In this document: positions 34,601 through 43,364 of the stretch, one piece after another
How positions within the stretch are numbered: position 1 is the stretch's first letter
How the letters are laid out: every line of letters begins with the position of its first letter
Assembly: GCA_948144175.1 (NCBI GenBank)
Contig: CANXME010000095.1
Location: forward strand, 992,001 to 1,056,000
From: Closterium sp. NIES-65
Lineage: Eukaryota; Streptophyta; Zygnematophyceae; Desmidiales; Closteriaceae
Direction of reading: 5' to 3'
Length of the DNA: 64,000 nt
The notes under the pieces: model-generated
Database searches by the model: none
The model's input: the letters and a program-made list of their open reading frames with translations, nothing else
Told to the model about the DNA's origin: nothing
Position numbers and translations under genes: made by a program

Positions 34601-36552
34601 AGAGTAAAGGAGAGCTGGTTCCGGGTAAGAGAAAGGGAGGAGAGGAGAAGGGTGGGGAGAGAGAAGGGAGAGAAAAGGGGCGTGATAGTGGAAGTGAGGA
34701 AGGGAAAGGGAAGGTTAAGAAGGAAGAGAAGAGAGAAGGGGAGAGAAGGAAGGAAGGGGAGAGAGAGGGGTACAGGAAGGAACGAGTCCACAGAAGGAAC
34801 TCGAGTTCGTCTTTTGATGTAGGGCGGGAGAAGGGAGAGGAGGGCAGGAGGGAAAAGGGGGAGGGGAGGAGGGAAAAGGGAGAGGAAGGGAAACGAGAGA
34901 AAAAAGAAGAGAGCAGGAGAGGCAAGGGAGAGGACAGCAAGAGAGAGAAGGGGGAAGAGAGCAAGAGGGGTAAGGGGGAGGAGGGGAAGAAAGATGAGAA
35001 GAAGAGAGCTGAGAGTGTGGACAGGCGGGCAGGGAGTGAGAGAAGGGAGGGGAGCGAGAGGAGGGAGGGGAGCGAGAGGAGGGAGGGGAGCGAGAGGAGG
35101 GAGGGGAGCGAGAGGAGGGAAGGGAGTGAAAGGAGGGAGGGGAATGAGCGGAGGGAAGGGAGTGAGAGGAGGGAAGCAAGTGAGAGGAGGGAAGGGAGTG
35201 AGAGGAGGGAAGGGAGCAGACGGGCCGTGGAGAAGGGGAGGGGGCGGATGAGCAGTGTGGAAGGGGAGGAGGACAGTGAGGAGGGCGGGATTGGTAGGGG
35301 GAGCAGGGAGGAGCGAGGGGGGGTAGGAGGGAGAGAAGTGAGGGAGGGATCGAGCGGGTGGGAGAGGGAGAGAGAGAAGGAGAGGGAAAGGGAAAGCAAT
35401 TCGGGAGGACGTGGATTGTGGAGGGAGGGAGAGGAGAGAACGAGAGAGGGGAGGGAAGGTAGGGAGGCAGGAGATTGGAGAGAGGGAAGAGAAGGTAGAG
35501 AGGGAAGAGAGGGGAGAGAAGGGATGGAAGGGAGGGAAGCCAGGGAGTGGAGGGAGGCCAGGGAGGAGTGGGATGGAAGGGATGGGAGAGATGCAAGAGA
35601 AAGCGGCCGAGACAGAGACAGCGCCAGAGAAGGCAGGGAGGGGAGAGAAGGGCGGGAAGGCCGGGAAGGGAGGCGCGAAACAGGGTTCAGCGATTGGCCG
35701 CTAGACCCGCCTCTGGATCCCGACGGCTTCCCCCTCCCCATCGACCCCATGCTGCTCCCCCGCTCTGCTGCCTCCGCTGCCGCCGCCGCTGCTTCTGCTT
35801 CGTGGCGAGACGGCCCCAGTCCCAGGCTGTCAGGAGGAGGTGCAGGAGGGGGCATGCGCAGGAGCCCCGACAGGGAGTTTTTCCTGGGGCCGGGAGGGGT
35901 AGGGGGGGCAGGGGGCGGGTGGGGCGCTGGGGGGCTTCACCCTCCCCCCCGCGGCCTTCCCCCCGGGCCAGGCAGGGCGTTTGGGGGAGCAGTGGGGGGG
36001 CCTATGAGCCCCGCTGTCATGGCTGCCGCTGCTGCTGCTGCCGCTGCTGCTGGGATGCCTGCAGGGTGGATTGGACCGCCAATGGGGCCACGACACCTGG
36101 CGGCGCGCCGTGCTTCTGCTGCTGCTGCAGCTGCGGTGGCGGCTGGCGGGATGGGGATGAGGGGAGGGCCGTTGGGGGGAATGGGAGGGGGGAGAGGGGG
36201 CGCTGGAGGGATGGAGGAGCTAGTGGAGTTGCACAGGAGAGGGGGGGAGCATGTGGGAGGGGGAGGGCCCATCCGGGGGAGGCACAGCCTGCGGGAAGCT
36301 GCCGCGCTACGCCGCCCGGAGCATCTAGCGGCAGCTGGGTTTGGAAGAGGCGGCATGCATGAGGTTTGGCGGAGGGACGGGTGGAGGGAGGCAGGCATGA
36401 GGTTAGGCCCGGGAGGGCCCGGTCCTGGGATAGGCCCGGGAATGAGGATGGGTGGTGGGTTCGGAGGGTATGGGATGGGGCCTGGGCCGGGGATTCCGTT
36501 TGTTGGGGGGGGGAGGGGGGATGTATGGTGGGGCCCCAGGTCTCCCCCGTGA
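20990..36552 (+). CDS. Giant low-complexity protein, about 4,941 aa, three exons
   Basis: I do not recognise the gene. Model: exon 1 20990-22174, exon 2 22326-29856, exon 3 30443-36552 (TGA). The start is the ATG at 20990 (MELHRGEGS); the frame is also open upstream. Both introns are GT-AG and keep the frame (phases 0 and 1). Exon 2 begins with mixed sequence holding LSLSLSL (near 22665-22690), a short LxLxL EAR-type motif, and an Ala-rich helix (22890-23030). Ala/Pro, Gly, acidic and Lys/Glu/Arg blocks follow, including RE-dipeptide runs (27670-27720, 29110-29160) and an Asn/His repeat (29310-29460). Exon 3 has poly-Gly, a VDLNEP motif (near 31964-31981, EAR-like), duplicated SDVTEPD segments (34150, 34330), a SERREG array, FPLPIDPMLLP (near 35728) and a Gly/Met/Arg-rich end. 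No catalytic domain is seen. A nuclear scaffold or corepressor role is inference only. Confidence 0.65.
22175..22325 (+). other. Intron 1 of the giant gene
   Basis: Donor GTGAGA at 22175, acceptor TTTTGTGCAG ending 22325, with T-rich tracts throughout. 151 bp, phase 0. The exon frames on both sides match exactly, and read-through would meet a stop at 22295-22297. Confidence 0.75.
29857..30442 (+). other. Intron 2 of the giant gene (predicted)
   Basis: Donor AAG/GTGAGG at 29857 and acceptor TTTCCCCTCCAG ending 30442, 586 bp, phase 1 on both sides. Without splicing, the exon 2 frame stops at 29919-29921. It contains a 16-bp minisatellite. Other acceptors are possible, since the downstream frame is open from 30091. 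Confidence 0.6.
30175..30382 (+). repeat. 16-bp minisatellite, 13 units
   Basis: Unit GTGCCCACATCCCCCC. Starts are spaced at 16 bp from about 30175 to 30367; one unit has a G for C change. Units are almost identical, which suggests recent expansion. Because 16 is not a multiple of 3, three units give a 16-residue peptide repeat and all frames stay open. Confidence 0.9.
31155..31234 (+). repeat. (GGA)n microsatellite encoding poly-Gly
   Basis: About 26 uninterrupted GGA triplets in exon 3, read as glycine in the gene frame. Likely length-variable between individuals. Confidence 0.9.
35036..35216 (+). repeat. 18-bp coding minisatellite (SERREG array)
   Basis: About ten units of AGCGAGAGGAGGGAGGGG and variants, kept in frame as SERREG with single changes (NERREG, SERREA). 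It lies in the Glu/Arg-rich part of exon 3. Confidence 0.9.
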
Positions 36553-37456
36553 CCCTAGGGACCATTTTGCACTGGAGATGTGGAGGGGGGGTGGGGGGAG
36601 AGGCAGTGACGGGGGAAGGGCGGAGGGGAGGAGGGATTCGGATGGGGGAAGGATGGGGTGGGACGAGCCTGGAGGCAAGGAGAATGGGGTGATGGGGGGA
36701 GGGGATAGAGGGGGGCTTGGTCCCCCCACACCTTCTGGGGGAGGCCCAGGGGGAAGGGGGGGGATGGGGGGGTTTCAGGCGGAGGGGAAGGGGAGAGGGG
36801 GGTTTCACCCATCGCCTGGAGCAGGGGAGGGGGAGTGGGGGGCGATGGGGAGCGGAGGGGAAGCAAGGGGAGGGGGAGAGAGGGGGGAGAGGGGAGGGGC
36901 GACAGGAGGGAGGCCTGGGGGAGGGGGCAGTGAGTGGGGCTCGCCTGTAGGAGCAGGATCGAGTGGGCGGAAGCAGCAAGCAAGCGGAGAGGGAGGGGGA
37001 GGAGGCAGTGGGGGAAAGGAGATGTTACGATCTGCTAACGGGCACCGCCGGTAGAGCTGGGTTGTGGAATTTTGGTATGGTACCTGGAGAGTGTATACTA
37101 GTGCTCTTTCAGCGGGAGCATGTTGACCGTTTCCGAGGGTTTCCCTTTCCAAGGATCTAGGCTAGCTTTTGCAGTTCTAACCAATGTCCTAGATATAATG
37201 TACTTACCAAAGCTATTACAACGTTTGTTCCATAGCCATGGCTCAAAATAATATTTTGCAGAGTTGTAGTGCAAATCATGGTTGGGCTTACGATATTGAT
37301 TCTTATATCCATATTGATACATACAGAAAGTGTTTTTGTTTTTCCCCGGTTTCTACCAATAAATACCGTAAGTGTTACCGCATCTAGATGCTCAAGGCCA
37401 GCAGCTCCAGCGGCCAGCGGCGAGAAAAGTGGCACGATTGTTGAAACGAGGTAAGG
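36553..37456 (+). other. 3' region of the giant gene
   Basis: A different frame is open through 37054. It begins near the poly-G tracts at 36504-36520 and encodes an RGG/Gly-rich tail with DHFALEMW. It may be a real C-terminus reached by splicing or a one-base length difference in the G run. An AATAAA lies at 37358-37363, a candidate polyadenylation signal. The remainder to 37456 shows nothing recognisable. Confidence 0.45.
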
Positions 37457-37459
37457 TAA

Positions 37460-37505
37460 GGGTACATTCCGCTGTAGAATATGTCCCAATCGATGTGTCC
37501 CAATC
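37460..37505 (+). repeat. Left TIR of the Harbinger element
   Basis: 46 bp; matches the reverse complement of 43239-43284 with a single mismatch (A or G at position 17). Includes the block ATGTCCCAATCGATGTGTCC. Confidence 0.95.
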
Positions 37506-37546
37506 GATTGAGACGCGTACGTACAGCATATGAAGCCAGGTGTCGG

Positions 37547-37757
37547 TGTCAGAATGTATTTGCTGTCTAGCCTGCAGTGGGGTACTCTGTAATGAGTACA
37601 ACCCAATTTAGGGTGTTGTACTTGTATCCCAACTCTTGCTAGTGAAACCACTCATTCTCCTTTCAACTTTCTCGACATTGATCTCACACCCTAAAACTCG
37701 AACTCTCTCCTAAGCTTCCATGGCTCCTAGGCCTAAGTCACGCTAGTTATTTTAACA
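37547..37757 (+). repeat. 5' LTR of the non-autonomous element
   Basis: 211 bp, TGTCAGAATG to TTTTAACA. Identical to the 3' LTR except G for A in the CCTAGGCCTAAG block (3' copy CCTAAGCCTAAG). Confidence 0.95.
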
Positions 37758-37770
37758 TGGTATTCAGGGC
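37758..37770 (+). other. Primer binding site of the non-autonomous element
   Basis: TGGTATTCAGGGC directly after the 5' LTR; close to the tRNA-Met site TGGTATCAGAGC with one inserted base and a change. Confidence 0.75.
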
Positions 37771-38181
37771 AGGTGCCTTCCTGCTGCCTTCTTGCTTCCG
37801 CTGCCTATCGTCTTGCCGCGCGCCTCGGGCGCGCGGCGTATTGTTCTCGCGCACGGCGATTTTCTGCCCGCCGTGTGCTCGGGGCGCACGGCGGTTTTCT
37901 GCCCGCCGTGCGCCCCGAGGCGCGCGGCGGGTTCCTACCTCGTCGCGGTGTCTTGGGGGCCCGCGCACTGGCCCCGACCGTCGCCTCGTCGCGGCGTTTT
38001 GGGGGCCCGCACGCAGGTCCCTCCCGTCGCCTCGTCGCGGCACTTTTGGGGCCCGCGAGCCGGCCCCTCCCGTTGCCTCGTCGCGGCGCCTTAGGGGCCT
38101 GCGCGCGGTCCCCTCTCGTCGCCCGTCGAGGCACTTTCGTGGACCTGCGCGGCTCCATCGCACGTCGCCCTTCAGGGCACA
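37771..38181 (+). repeat. GC-rich leader repeats of the non-autonomous element
   Basis: Repeats of about 50-60 bp built on CGCCTCGTCGCGGCG with GGGGGCCCGCG (37920-38140), preceded by CGCGCGGCG/CGCACGGCGG units. Similar in style to 12480-12927. Confidence 0.7.
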
Positions 38182-38995
38182 ATGGGGGCCGCGCCCTTCC
38201 CCTCCCCTCCCTCCTACTTTCCGCTGCAGCAGCCGCCCCTGGAGCAGCCGCCCCTGGAGCAGCCGCCGCTGCAGCAGCAGCCCCTGGAGCAGCAGCAGCA
38301 GCCCCAGCAGCAGCAGCCCCGGGACCAGCCGCCCCAGCAGCAGCAGCCCCTGGAGCGGCCACCCCAGCAGCAGCAGCCCCTGGAGCAGCCGCTACTGCAG
38401 CAGCCGCCCCAGCAGCAGCAGCCCCTGGAGCAGCAGCAGCAGCCCCAGCAGCAGCAGCCCCGGGACCAGCCGCCCCAGCAGCAGCCCCTGGAGCAGCAGC
38501 CCCAGCAGCAGCAGCCCCTGGAGCCGCCCCAGCAGCAGCAGCCCCGGGAGCAGCCGCCCCAGCAGCAGCCCCTGGAGCAGCAGCCCCAGCAGCAGCAGCC
38601 ACTGGAGCAGCCACCCCAGCAGCAGCTGCCCCTGGAGCGGCCACCCCAGCAGCAGCAGCCCCTGGAGCCGCCGCTACTGCAGCAGCCACCCCAGCAGCAG
38701 CAGCCCCTGGAGCAGCAGCAGCAGCCCCAGCAGCAGCAGCCCCGGGAGCAGCCGCCCCAGCAGCAGCCCCTGGAGCAGCAGCCCCAGCAGCAGCAGCCAC
38801 TGGAGCAGCCGCCCCAGCAGCAGCAGCCCCTGGAGCAGCCACCCCAGCAGCAGCAGCCCCTGGAGCCGCCCCAGCAGCAGCAGCCCCGGGAGCAGCCGCC
38901 CCAGTAGCAGCCCCTGGAGCAGCAGCCCCAGCAGCAGCAGCCACTGGAGCAGCCGCCCCAGCAGCAGCAGCCCCTGGAGCAACCGCCGCCCCTGG
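38182..38995 (+). repeat. CAG/CCC-rich minisatellite with Gln-rich ORF
   Basis: Units of about 30 bp (CAGCAGCAGCCCCTGGAGCA type) with larger duplications. An ATG at 38182 opens a 241-codon frame of Gln/Pro/Leu/Glu repeats that ends at a TAG (38905-38907), which replaces a CAG of the repeat; the frame continues after it. All three forward frames are open, so expression cannot be argued from openness. It occupies the place where Gag would lie. Confidence 0.75.
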
Positions 38996-39589
38996 CCCCT
39001 GCAGCAGCCACTCTTGGACCCGGTGCAGCCGTGGGGGGGTGGGTGTGGGGGTGATAGTTGTGGGGGTGTCGATTGTGCGTGCCGTCCCCTCCTCCTCTTC
39101 CTCCTTCGTCTCCCACTGCTGCAGCTCTCGCTGAGGGGGGTGGATATGTGGGAGTCTAGGGTTTAGGGTTTAAGGGGGTGCTGTGGGTGTAGGGCTAGGG
39201 TTTGAGCAGGGGGTGTGTGAGAGGGGTGTTGGGCAGCTGGGGGAGGTTGAGTGGAGGCAGCAGTCTTGTCGTCTGCAGCAGCAGCAGTCCGGAGGCTACA
39301 ATCTCCGGTAGTCGCCAGTCGCCAGTGGGTCCGTTGCTCGTCTACCGCTACTTTTAGCCGCGGGGCCAGTTACTCCAGTAGTCCGGAGCGCTGTTCCGGT
39401 AGCCACTGAGCCAGCAGCTTGTCTGTGTGTCTGCAGCGTCAGCAGTCGCTTCCCATCTTCTCTCCCCCAGAGTCTCTCCTCCTCCTCACTTGCCCTCTGT
39501 GATTAGCTCTAGCCTTACTTACCTATTGTGAACTCTTGCCCTATGCTTGCTCATTGTGCTGATTACTCCCCACTTTGGCTATGGGGGTG
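38996..39589 (+). other. 3' interior of the non-autonomous element
   Basis: No coding signal. A short CTAGGGTTTAGGGTTTAAGG stretch (39157-39176) resembles plant telomere repeats but has only two units. The end, ACTCCCCACTTTGGCTATGG then GGGTG, matches family A 3' tails and polypurine tract. Confidence 0.7.
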
Positions 39590-39800
39590 TGTCAGAATGT
39601 ATTTGCTGTCTAGCCTGCAGTGGGGTACTCTGTAATGAGTACAACCCAATTTAGGGTGTTGTACTTGTATCCCAACTCTTGCTAGTGAAACCACTCATTC
39701 TCCTTTCAACTTTCTCGACATTGATCTCACACCCTAAAACTCGAACTCTCTCCTAAGCTTCCATGGCTCCTAAGCCTAAGTCACGCTAGTTATTTTAACA
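39590..39800 (+). repeat. 3' LTR of the non-autonomous element
   Basis: 211 bp, TG...CA ends, directly followed by the target duplication GTCGG. Confidence 0.95.
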
Positions 39801-39805
39801 GTCGG

Positions 39806-40212
39806 AATGCCGTGCCGCCCATGGTTGTCGCCGAATGTATTTATCATTGGGTGGCGTGAGTCACGGAACAATCGCCAGCTAATTGCAACACACCCCATCA
39901 ATCGCACGCAGTGCCAAATGTCATCTCATGCAGCATGTATCTAGACAACATTTTGCGTGACCCTCTATCCCCAGCAACGCGTACTCAGCGTTGTGATTGG
40001 GCGAGACGACACATCCAGAATTATTGACAGGGACGCGCACTCCCCCGCCATTACGCCTTCCCCCAGTTCCAGTGCACCTCCCCCACAACTCCTCCGTCTC
40101 CCATTCCCTTACGAGGTCAAGTTTGTGCACCATCTTTGAAGTACAAATCTGTGATTTTCTCCCAGCCTCCGCTCCTTCTAGATCTAGATCTAGAAACCCT
40201 CTAGCCGCCAGC
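39806..40212 (+). other. Harbinger element, upstream of the Myb-like gene
   Basis: 407 bp of noncoding element DNA resuming after the LTR insertion. It should contain the promoter of the Myb-like gene. A CTAGATCTAGATCTAGA run lies at 40178-40195. Confidence 0.6.
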
Positions 40213-41653
40213 ATGGCTCGTAAGCGTAAGGGGCACACCCTTAACGACTGCCCCAAGGATCTAAACGACATTCCGTACATCCGCTTGATGAACCAGCAGA
40301 TCGCCAACGTGCGCCATCCTAGGGGATTATCCGCGCCGCCCGTGCTTGACGGCCAGGGATCCAGTGCACAGCTGCCCTCAGCGGCCCCGTCACGTGTGCG
40401 CCGTCAGCCTGCAAGGACGGCAGCAACGCACCGGCCAGTCGTGGAGCAGGACGATGACGATGCTGACGACGACAACCGCGACGAAGGCCGTCGACTCCGA
40501 AGACGAGGAGGAGGAACCAGGAGACCTTGGAATGTCGCGTAGCGACGACGACGACGACGATGAGGATGCCGAGGAGGACGCACCGGAGGAAGCACAGCCT
40601 GTCGCATCCTCGCCGAGACGGAGCGCCGCATGCGGACCAGGGTCCGATAAGGGCAAAGGCAAGTCGGCGCAACCTGCAGCACGCCCGGAGCCGCGGAAGA
40701 AACGGGCGGCAGCACCAGTCGAGTGGGGCTTATGGCCAGACAAGGAGAGCACCATTTTCGCAGCGGCGATATGGTTCATGAAGGAGGAGCTCGAGCCTCT
40801 CAAGGGGAAGCAGGGGACGCAATACTGGGTCCGGCTGCTCGCACACATCAAGGAGTCGAACCCCGGATGGTGCAGGGGAGTCAATGCACTGCAGAAGCAG
40901 TGGCGTAACTTGGTGCTCCTTTGGCGGGAGTACAAGCGTGCCGACGGGGGGTCGGGCAACGGCTCAGTGGAGAAACCACCATGGTATCCGTACCTGGAGC
41001 TGCACAACCAAGACACCGCCGCAGCCGCACCGCATGCGGTGGACGGAGGCGTCGCGACTAACATCAATGTGCCAGCCGTCATGGAGGTTCCAACTTCGTC
41101 CCAGCCAGGCACGTCAACACCATGCTTTACGGGTGAGTGTTCCTACTAGTCCACGTTGTTTGGTTCGCATGTCTCCCATACAAGTCGTAGTTTTAAGCTG
41201 CTGTTATGATTATCAGCAAATATGCACGATACATCATCATCGTGTGCACAGACTAATCTAACCTACTATCTTCCCCGCTCCTCTGTCACAGCTCTGCCAC
41301 CGACGACCACTGCCACACCCAAGCGCGCGCGGGTGCATGAGACGGCTACCATGCAAGCGGCCATGCTGGTCTCCGCCACCATCAAGGACTGCCATGGTGA
41401 TGCGATGACTCGCATTGAGGGCCTCGTCCGTGAATGGATGGCGCAAGACATGCAACTTGCCCGCGAGCGCATGACTGAATCGGCTCCCCCGGATGTGCAC
41501 CGAGCGTCGCCGGATTTCTCCCCTCCTCCGCCACGCGGGGAGTCCGCGCCACCTCCCGAAGCTGCACAGCCGCGAGAAGATGTGGGCAACATCAACACCG
41601 TCACTCCGGCTATTGAGGATGTGGAGATATGGGTGCGGGGCCCCAACGATTAG
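40213..41653 (+). CDS. Harbinger Myb/SANT-like DNA-binding protein
   Basis: Accessory protein of the PIF/Harbinger element; in this family it binds transposon ends and helps import and recruit the transposase. The ATG at 40213 starts MARKRKGHTLNDC. A long acidic stretch (40440-40600) follows, where the frame changes by one base near 40475-40495, either a lesion or an unrecognised small intron. The Myb/SANT-like domain spans about 40720-40990, with Trp residues in EWGLWPD, IWFMKEEL, QYWVRLL and QKQWRNLVLLWREYK. A GT-AG intron at 41133-41291 (donor GTGAGT, acceptor CTGTCACAG) joins exons in matching phase 1. The last exon has a Met/Arg-rich helix (MQAAMLVSATIKD) and a Pro-rich tail to TAG at 41651-41653. 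Confidence 0.75.
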
Positions 41654-42656
41654 CGTAAGAGTCCTGGAGTGCCTCACCAAGTCGTTTTTGCCTCTCCCTC
41701 AGTGCCTGTTGTGTTGGGGGAACACACAGTTCCCACTTGTGTGTCGCTGCTGCACCCCGCGTCCACCATGGATCGCGGTTGCGGGGAAGGTTCTCCCAGG
41801 CCATGTTCTTGCGCCTTACCTCTTGCATCTCTTCACACATGTTGTGCAGGATCACACAACACGCGGCCTCAGCAAGAATGCGCCACAACCTGCAGTTGTT
41901 GCACTGGGCGAAGATGCGCCATCTCCCTTTGAAGGCGCCGATGCACCTCTCCACCGCCATGCGTGTGGCGCTCTGACAGTAGTTGAAACATTGTGCCCAG
42001 TCGTCCATGAGGTCCTCTCCGCGTGGGGCATGCAGGGGTGTTAGGCAGTATTCTCGTAGAGGGTAGGCCGCGTCACCAACAATCTGGTATGGGGCTATGT
42101 CCCTGTTGTGTAACCTCTCAAGTAGTGCAGACTCTTTGAAAACCCGCATGTCGTGCGCGCTGCCGGGATAGCCGATTAGGTAGTCCCATATCCTGCCTCG
42201 TGCATCACACGTGAGCTGGAGTTGTACGGCATAGGCCGACTTCCTTGTCCAGTACTCCGCTCTGTGCCCTTCCATCCCTTTCATGTGGATATAAGTCCCG
42301 TCCACAGCCCCCACCACTGCAGGTACACCTTTGATGGCAGCAAATTCGCGCGCCATCTCGGGAAGCTCTTCACGTGTGGGGAAGCGCACCCAGGCGGCCT
42401 TGAAAACGGAAGGGAACTCGGTGAGGAACACGTCGACAAGCTTGTGGCAGAGTGTCTTGGAGACACCGAACAGGTACGACATGTCAACGTAGGAAATTCC
42501 TGACGCTAGGTACTTTAATGGGATGAGCACCGCGGTGTCCATTGTGAGTATTGACCAATGCACTATGGGCTCTAGATAGTGTTGCATCCAAGTCTTGATA
42601 TGCTCAAGTATGGACCGGTTTATCCTGAAAAGGTCCTGGAAATCGTTCTCCCGCAT
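41610..42656 (-). CDS. PIF/Harbinger DDE transposase
   Basis: Cut-and-paste transposase of the DDE_Tnp_4 type. Catalytic residues are visible: Asp in VVGAVDGTYIHM (near 42315), Asp in GYPGSAHDMRVF (near 42150) and Glu in AVERCIGAFKGRW (near 41940). Other family blocks are FGVSKTLCHKLV, DDWAQCFNYCQS and ILHNMCEE. The first in-frame ATG is 42656 (348 residues, TAG at 41610-41612). However, the same frame is open to about 42920 and encodes a basic RRHRARVRRRRHALWVEDL stretch like the usual N-terminus of this family, so the true start may lie upstream, use a non-ATG codon, or need splicing. The core has no internal stop or frameshift, so this copy may have been recently active. Its 3' end overlaps the Myb-like gene on the opposite strand by 44 bp. 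Confidence 0.9.
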   Translation of the reverse strand: MRENDFQDLFRINRSILEHIKTWMQHYLEPIVHWSILTMDTAVLIPLKYLASGISYVDMSYLFGVSKTLCHKLVDVFLTEFPSVFKAAWVRFPTREELPEMAREFAAIKGVPAVVGAVDGTYIHMKGMEGHRAEYWTRKSAYAVQLQLTCDARGRIWDYLIGYPGSAHDMRVFKESALLERLHNRDIAPYQIVGDAAYPLREYCLTPLHAPRGEDLMDDWAQCFNYCQSATRMAVERCIGAFKGRWRIFAQCNNCRLWRILAEAACCVILHNMCEEMQEVRRKNMAWENLPRNRDPWWTRGAAATHKWELCVPPTQQALRERQKRLGEALQDSYANRWGPAPISPHPQ

Positions 42657-43238
42657 GTGCTGCAGGTCTTCAACCCACAAAGCATGACGTCGCCGCCGTA
42701 CTCTCGCTCTGTGACGGCGGTTCTCCCCGCAATCGTCCCCGAGCGATGAGGACTGCTCGTCCGCATCCTCGAAAACTCCCGACTCTATCAGGCCTACGAA
42801 GAACTTCGCGACATTTTGGTAGAAAATGGTGTAGTAGTAGGTGACCCAGGCAACGAGGAGGCGTAGGATGAAGGGGATGGCTCTAGGCTCTACTATAGTG
42901 TGTGGATTCTGAATGCGTAGTTATGCTGTATGTGCGTTGTTGGATTATGCATTCTCACTGCATAGGACAGGAGTAGGGAATGTACGTGCCGTTTTGGCAA
43001 TTATTGGTAGCGCGGATGTGTACTGTATCCTCCGCAGCCTCCCCGTACATAACCAAGTATCTGCCGCGGGTCTGGAGGTGCCGGTGTTTGTGCTGCTGGA
43101 GTAGAAGTGTGCCAGAATGGACTTTGACCAATCACGGTGGGTCGCATATAATTGTCGCGCATATGAGCAGAGTCGCAATACATCGATCGATTGGGACATG
43201 CAGAATCGAGAAATTTGAGTGCGACTCGGCAAAATTGT
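42657..43238 (-). other. Harbinger right subterminal region
   Basis: Includes the open N-terminal extension of the transposase (42657 to about 42920) and noncoding DNA to the right TIR. Repeated short ATCGATTGGGACA motifs near 43186-43260 extend the TIR pattern inward and may be transposase binding sites. Confidence 0.5.
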
Positions 43239-43284
43239 GATTGGGACACATCGATTGGGACATATTCCACAGCGGAATGTACCC
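43239..43284 (-). repeat. Right TIR of the Harbinger element
   Basis: 46 bp, inverted copy of 37460-37505 with one mismatch; followed by TAA (43285-43287). Confidence 0.95.
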
Positions 43285-43287
43285 TAA

Positions 43288-43364
43288 GAGGGTGAAGGGA
43301 TATAGGGCGGTGGTAAAGAAATATGTGGAATAAATTTTAAAAATACCTTACACCAGTAGTAAGT
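43288..43364. other. Host flank right of the Harbinger element
   Basis: AT-rich stretch with TTTTAAAAATA. In the original locus it continued from the sequence ending at 37456. Nothing else is seen; it may include the end of the gypsy element. Confidence 0.4.

Larger units (their letters stand above)
37547..39800 (+). mobile_element. Young non-autonomous LTR retrotransposon
   Basis: 2,254 bp with two 211-bp LTRs that differ at one base and a perfect 5-bp target duplication GTCGG (37542-37546 and 39801-39805). A primer site follows the 5' LTR (37758), and GGGGGTG precedes the 3' LTR. Between them lie only GC-rich repeats with no Gag, protease, integrase or RT. LTR blocks, the priming site and the polypurine tract resemble copia family A, so its mobility was probably supplied by that family. 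It inserted into the Harbinger element about 40 bp inside the left TIR. Confidence 0.92.
37460..43284. mobile_element. PIF/Harbinger DNA transposon, two genes
   Basis: Bounded by 46-bp terminal inverted repeats starting GGGTACATTCCGCTGT and flanked by the 3-bp target duplication TAA (37457-37459 and 43285-43287), the hallmark of PIF/Harbinger. The span is 5,825 bp, of which 2,259 bp is a later LTR element insertion with its duplicated target, so the native element is about 3.57 kb. It carries the usual pair of divergently placed genes: a Myb/SANT-like DNA-binding protein (plus) and a DDE transposase (minus), with 3' ends overlapping near 41610-41653. It inserted downstream of the giant gene. 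Confidence 0.92.

Noticed and set aside
37757-39166. Overlapping 469-, 453- and 379-codon frames in the non-autonomous element
   Set aside because: Open in most frames because of the CAG/CCC repeat. Only the ATG-initiated Gln-rich frame at 38182 is mentioned, and even that without evidence of expression.
39157-39180. Telomere repeat (TTTAGGG)
   Set aside because: Only two units inside an LTR element; not an internal telomere tract.
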